From assembly GCA_019509895.1 (NCBI GenBank), contig JAEKLK010000022.1:10277-18219 (forward strand): DNA of 7,943 bases, in the 5' to 3' direction. Both the position numbers and the translations under genes were made by a program. Each line of letters starts with the position of its first letter. Position 1 is the stretch's first letter. Positions 5,193 through 7,943 of this stretch are shown one piece after another. This DNA comes from Betaproteobacteria bacterium. Lineage in GTDB: Bacteria; Pseudomonadota; Gammaproteobacteria; Burkholderiales; SG8-39. The notes beneath the pieces are model-generated. The model made no database searches, was not told the origin of the DNA, and worked only from the letters and a program-made list of their open reading frames with translations.

Positions 5193-6338
5193 ATGACGAT
5201 GTGGATGGGACGCGCCGCCGCGGCGCTCGCGCTGGGCCTCGCCTTCGCGCAGCCGCTCCTGGCGCAGCAGGTGAAGGTCTATGGGCTGGTCGAGCTCTCC
5301 GGCACCGGCGCCACGTCCGGAACCAACTTCAACGACGGCGTGCGCCTGGCGGTGAAGGAAATCAACGCCGCGGGCGGCATTCTCGGCCGCAAGGTCGACT
5401 ATGTCTTCAACGATACGCAGTCGCAGCCGCAGGTCGCCAAGGCACTCGCCGTGAAAGCGATCGACGACGGCGCCTACGTGGTGATGGGCCCGGTGTTCTC
5501 CGGCTCGATTCTCGTCAGCATGGCCGAGACCCGGCGCGCCGAGATACCGAACTTCACCGGCGGCGAGGCCGCCGCGATCACGCAGCAGGGCAATCCGTAC
5601 ATCTTCCGCACGTCCTTCACGCAGGCGAGCGCCATGCCGAAGGTAGCGCGCTACATGAGCAACACGGTGAAGGCGAAGACCGTAGCGGTCATCTGGGTGA
5701 ACAACGACTTCGGCAAAGGCGGCCGCGACGTCTTCGTGAAAACGATCGAGCCGATGGGTGTCAAGATCGTCGCCGACATCTCCACCGATCCCGGCCAGGT
5801 CGACTTCTCGGCCGCGGTACTGAAAGCGCGCCAGGCGAACGCCGATGCGCTCTTCGTCTATTGCAACGAGGAGGAATCGGCGCGGGCGCTGCGCGAGCTG
5901 AAGAAGCAGGGCTACGACAAGCCGATCATCGGCGAGACCGTGCTCACCAGCCAGAAAGTGATCGAGCTCGCGGGCGACGCCGCGAACGGCGCCGTCGCGC
6001 ACGTCGGCCTGACCGCCGACGCGCCGGATCCGCTCATCAAGGACTTCAGTGCCAAGTTCCAGAAGGAGTACAAGTACAAGCCGGACCACAACGGGCTGAA
6101 GGGCTACACCGCGATGTACGTCGTCAAGGCGGTGAGCGAGAAGGTCGGCAAGCTCGATCCGAAGGCCTTCGCCAAGGCGATGCACGGCATAAGCCTGTCG
6201 GCTAAGCAATACCCGGGCATCCTGATGGACGTCAGCTTCGACGACAAAGGCGATCTCGACCGGGAGAGCTTCATGACCAAGGTGGTGAACGGGAAGCAGG
6301 AAGTCGTCGCGACGCTACCTCCCGCCTCCGCCAAATGA
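5193..6338 (+). CDS. Periplasmic substrate-binding protein of a branched-chain-type (HAAT) ABC transporter
   Basis: 381-residue type I periplasmic binding protein (LivK-like, Peripla_BP_6 family). A signal peptide is evident: Arg7, a hydrophobic Ala/Leu core at 8-19, and a probable cleavage after PLLA at residue 24, giving a soluble periplasmic protein. The mature start VKVYGLVELSGTGATSGTNF, then DGVRLAVKEINAAGGILGRKV, is the family signature; GPVFSGSILVSMAET follows near 98-112, and a hinge/second lobe begins about VAVIWVNNDFGKGG. It should deliver the substrate to the LivG/LivF-energised permease. It is encoded at the far end of the operon from the ATPases, after the enzymes, with a strong ribosome site. 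HAAT binding proteins bind amino acids, amides or aromatic acids; the binding residues cannot be assigned by eye, but the neighbours suggest a hydroaromatic or related acid. Confidence 0.95.
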   Translation: MTMWMGRAAAALALGLAFAQPLLAQQVKVYGLVELSGTGATSGTNFNDGVRLAVKEINAAGGILGRKVDYVFNDTQSQPQVAKALAVKAIDDGAYVVMGPVFSGSILVSMAETRRAEIPNFTGGEAAAITQQGNPYIFRTSFTQASAMPKVARYMSNTVKAKTVAVIWVNNDFGKGGRDVFVKTIEPMGVKIVADISTDPGQVDFSAAVLKARQANADALFVYCNEEESARALRELKKQGYDKPIIGETVLTSQKVIELAGDAANGAVAHVGLTADAPDPLIKDFSAKFQKEYKYKPDHNGLKGYTAMYVVKAVSEKVGKLDPKAFAKAMHGISLSAKQYPGILMDVSFDDKGDLDRESFMTKVVNGKQEVVATLPPASAK

Positions 6339-6357
6339 CTTTGAAAAGACACTCGGC

Positions 6358-6390
6358 CGTCGTCCCCGCGAAAGCGCGGACCCCGTTCAG
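6358..6390 (+). repeat. Possible degenerate dispersed palindromic repeat (hairpin) in the intergenic gap
   Basis: Within the 62-base gap between the binding-protein and dioxygenase genes lies a segment beginning CGTCGTCCCCGCGAAAGC and ending CCCCGTTCAG. It contains a 5-bp stem, CCGCG (6366-6370) with CGCGG (6375-6379), around an AAAG loop. It resembles the intergenic element CGTCATTCCCGCGAAAGCGGGAATCC that I recall from many proteobacterial genomes, with several substitutions and a two-base change in the right arm. No T-run follows, so it is a poor intrinsic terminator, though it could protect the 3' end of the upstream message. Only one copy is visible, so repeat status is inference from resemblance. 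Confidence 0.4.
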
Positions 6391-6400
6391 CTGTTAGTCC

Positions 6401-7228
6401 GTGGCGAGCATCAAGGTCAAACCGCTCTCACCGCACGTCGGCGCGGAGATCGGCGACGTCGACCTGACGCGGCCGCTCGCCGCGGAGCAGGTGAGCGCAA
6501 TGAAGGACGCGCTCGGCCGGCACGGCGTGCTCTTCTTCCGCGAGCAGCCGATCGACCTCGAGCAGCACCGGCGCTTCGCCGCCTGCTTCGGCGAGCTGCA
6601 CATTCATGTGGGCGGCGAAGGCACCGCATCCAAACCCGATGAGCAGTATCCCGAGGTGCGAAAGCAGCACTTCCACCGCAATTCCAAGCGCGTCTCCGGC
6701 GAGGTCTGGCACACCGACCAGTCGTGCGCGGAGATTCCGCCGATGGCGAGCATCCTGCACCAGACCATCATCCCGCCCGACGGCGGCGGTGACACGCTGT
6801 TCGCCAGCATGTACGCGGCCTATGACGCGCTCTCGCCACGCATGAAGACCTTCCTCACCGGCCTCACTGCAACGCACGATGGCGCCAAGCTCTTCGACAA
6901 GGGGACGAAGACCGTCTACCCGGTGAGCTCGCACCCGATTATCGCGGTCCATCCCTGGACCGGCCGCAAGCTCATCTATGTCAATCGCGGCCAGACCACG
7001 CACATCGACGATCTGCCGGCGATGGAAAGCGACGCGCTGCTCGAGTTCCTGTTCGAGCACATTGAGCGTCCGGAGTGGCAGATGCGCTTTCACTGGCGCG
7101 AGCACTCGATCGCCTTCTGGGACAACCGCTGCACCCAGCACAAGGCGATCTGGGACTACTGGCCGCACGAGCGCCTGGGCTACCGCATCCAGATCAAGGG
7201 CACGCAGCCGCCGGTCGCGGCGGCCTGA
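6401..7228 (+). CDS. TauD/TfdA-family Fe(II)/2-oxoglutarate-dependent dioxygenase
   Basis: 275-residue cytoplasmic oxygenase that would use Fe(II), O2 and 2-oxoglutarate to hydroxylate a substrate, often causing loss of a sulfonate, ether or amine group. The N-terminus IKVKPLSPHVGAEIGDVDL is the family start. The iron triad is His104 and Asp106 in WHTDQSC plus His247 in TQHKAIWDY; Arg258 and Arg262, at +11 and +15 from the distal His, match the residues that bind 2-oxoglutarate in TauD. The start is GTG at 6401; an in-frame TAG at 6395-6397 rules out anything upstream and the next Met would cut off the conserved N-terminus. No good ribosome site is visible. The 62-base gap suggests it may be the last operon gene or a separate unit. 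The substrate is unknown; taurine is not implied. Confidence 0.93.
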   Translation: MASIKVKPLSPHVGAEIGDVDLTRPLAAEQVSAMKDALGRHGVLFFREQPIDLEQHRRFAACFGELHIHVGGEGTASKPDEQYPEVRKQHFHRNSKRVSGEVWHTDQSCAEIPPMASILHQTIIPPDGGGDTLFASMYAAYDALSPRMKTFLTGLTATHDGAKLFDKGTKTVYPVSSHPIIAVHPWTGRKLIYVNRGQTTHIDDLPAMESDALLEFLFEHIERPEWQMRFHWREHSIAFWDNRCTQHKAIWDYWPHERLGYRIQIKGTQPPVAAA

Positions 7229-7229
7229 T

Positions 7230-7943
7230 TTACTCGACCTTGATGCCGGCCTGCTGGACGACCTGAGCCCAGCGGGCCGCTTCGCTACTGAGGATCGCTG
7301 CGAAGTGGGCGGGCGAGCCGCCGGCGGGCTCGAGGCCGTCGCTCGCGAGCTGCTTCTTCATTTCCGCGCCGTGGATCGCGTCGTTCACCTCGCGGTTCAA
7401 GCGCTCGACGATCTCGCGCGGCATGCCTTTCGGCCCGATCAAGCCGTGCCAGTTGGTGACTTCGTAGTCGGGATAGCCTGACTCCGCGACGGTTGGGATG
7501 TCGGGCGCGGCGGCGATGCGCTTCTTCGTCGTCACGGCGAGCGCGCGCAGCTTGCCCGCCTTGACCTGTGGCAGCGTCGTCGGCACGGCACCGAGGACGA
7601 GCTGCAGGTTACCGGCGATGGTGTCGCTCAGCGCCGGCCCGGTGCCTTTGTAGGGCACATGCAGGACGCGCATACCGGCCGTGTGCAGCAGGTATTCGCT
7701 CGCCACGTGCATGATGCTGCCGTTGCCGGCCCAGCCGTACGCGAGCTTGTCCGGCTCCTTTTTCGCCAGCGCGACGAACTCGGCGAGCGTCTGCGCCGGC
7801 ACCGACGGATGCACGGCAACGACGTAGGGCCCGCCCGAGACCTGCACGATCGGCGTGATGTCGTTGATGGCGTCGAACGACAGCTTGTAGACGCTCGGAT
7901 TGACGGTGTAGCTCGCCGAGATGAGCAGCAGCGTGTAGCCGTC
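7230..7943 (-). CDS. Bug/TctC-family tripartite tricarboxylate transporter substrate-binding receptor, 5' partial
   Basis: The last 237 residues of a periplasmic receptor of the Bug (TctC) family, which serves TTT transporters or acts alone in sensing carboxylates. Reading from the window edge, it opens with DGYTLLLISASYTVNPSVYK and runs through GGPYVVAVHPSVP, GNGSIMHVASEYL and VPYKGTGPALSDTIAGN to APDIPTVAESGYPDYEV and NWHGLIGPKGMP, all family signatures. About 80-90 N-terminal residues, including the signal peptide, lie beyond base 7943; the frame is open to the edge and GTG at 7847 is an internal Val, not the start. Its TAA is one base from the dioxygenase TGA, so the genes converge with no space for a terminator. 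Bug genes are greatly expanded in Burkholderiales; this one may or may not share a substrate with the ABC system. Confidence 0.93.
   Translation of the reverse strand, partial: DGYTLLLISASYTVNPSVYKLSFDAINDITPIVQVSGGPYVVAVHPSVPAQTLAEFVALAKKEPDKLAYGWAGNGSIMHVASEYLLHTAGMRVLHVPYKGTGPALSDTIAGNLQLVLGAVPTTLPQVKAGKLRALAVTTKKRIAAAPDIPTVAESGYPDYEVTNWHGLIGPKGMPREIVERLNREVNDAIHGAEMKKQLASDGLEPAGGSPAHFAAILSSEAARWAQVVQQAGIKVE

Noticed and set aside
4977..6209. Long minus-strand open frame of 410 codons opposite the aroE and binding-protein genes
   Set aside because: It lies opposite two genes with clear family motifs and its translation is rich in Arg/His/Asp with no domain; this is the usual antisense shadow in GC-rich DNA.
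6341..6364. TTGAAA resembling a -35 promoter box before the dioxygenase gene
   Set aside because: At 16-18 bases downstream the sequence is CCCCGC-like, with no -10 hexamer; a promoter claim is not supported.
6366..6379. Hairpin after the binding-protein gene as an intrinsic terminator
   Set aside because: The stem is only 5 bp and is followed by GGACCCCG with no T-run, so it lacks the features of a Rho-independent terminator.
1..7943. CRISPR arrays, tRNA or rRNA genes, insertion sequences or phage genes
   Set aside because: No regularly spaced repeats, structural RNA motifs, transposase or integrase reading frames, or terminal inverted repeats were seen; the window is continuous metabolic and transport genes.

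Overview
The window is GC-rich, densely packed bacterial DNA from a proteobacterium. A betaproteobacterium of the Burkholderiales type fits best, because a Bug/TctC periplasmic receptor sits beside a branched-chain-type (HAAT) ABC transporter and a TauD-family dioxygenase. A rhizobial alphaproteobacterium cannot be excluded. This assignment is inference; no rRNA or tRNA gene is present.

Layout. Ten plus-strand genes fill 1-7228, and one partial minus-strand gene fills 7230-7943. The plus-strand order is livG-like ATPase (5' end missing), livF-like ATPase, cupin protein, xylose-isomerase-like TIM-barrel protein, divergent shikimate-dehydrogenase-like protein (here AroE-A), a two-part protein with a His-rich motif and no recognised function, NIPSNAP-family protein, canonical AroE (here AroE-B), periplasmic substrate-binding protein and TauD/TfdA-type dioxygenase. 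From livG to AroE-B every junction overlaps by 1, 4 or 11 bases, so this is very probably one translationally coupled operon. The binding-protein gene follows after 22 bases with a strong Shine-Dalgarno sequence. A 62-base gap carrying a small hairpin, possibly a degenerate dispersed repeat, separates it from the dioxygenase gene. The dioxygenase gene and the Bug receptor gene converge with one base between their stop codons.

How the genes may work together. The ABC subunits and binding protein are a high-affinity importer of the type used for amino acids, amides and aromatic acids; the two permease genes must lie outside, probably upstream. The enzymes cotranscribed with it (two AroE-fold dehydrogenases, a metal-dependent TIM-barrel isomerase/dehydratase-like protein, a cupin and two small proteins that may be alpha-beta-barrel) look like a catabolic set for a hydroxylated ring compound, such as a quinate/shikimate-like hydroaromatic acid or a cyclitol. 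AroE-B keeps every residue of the shikimate pocket and the NADP signature. AroE-A keeps the catalytic Lys/Asp but has lost both carboxylate-binding serines and carries an acidic, NAD-type cofactor motif, so its substrate and cofactor probably differ. The substrate cannot be named from sequence alone. This uncharacterised uptake-plus-catabolism operon is the most interesting element of the window.
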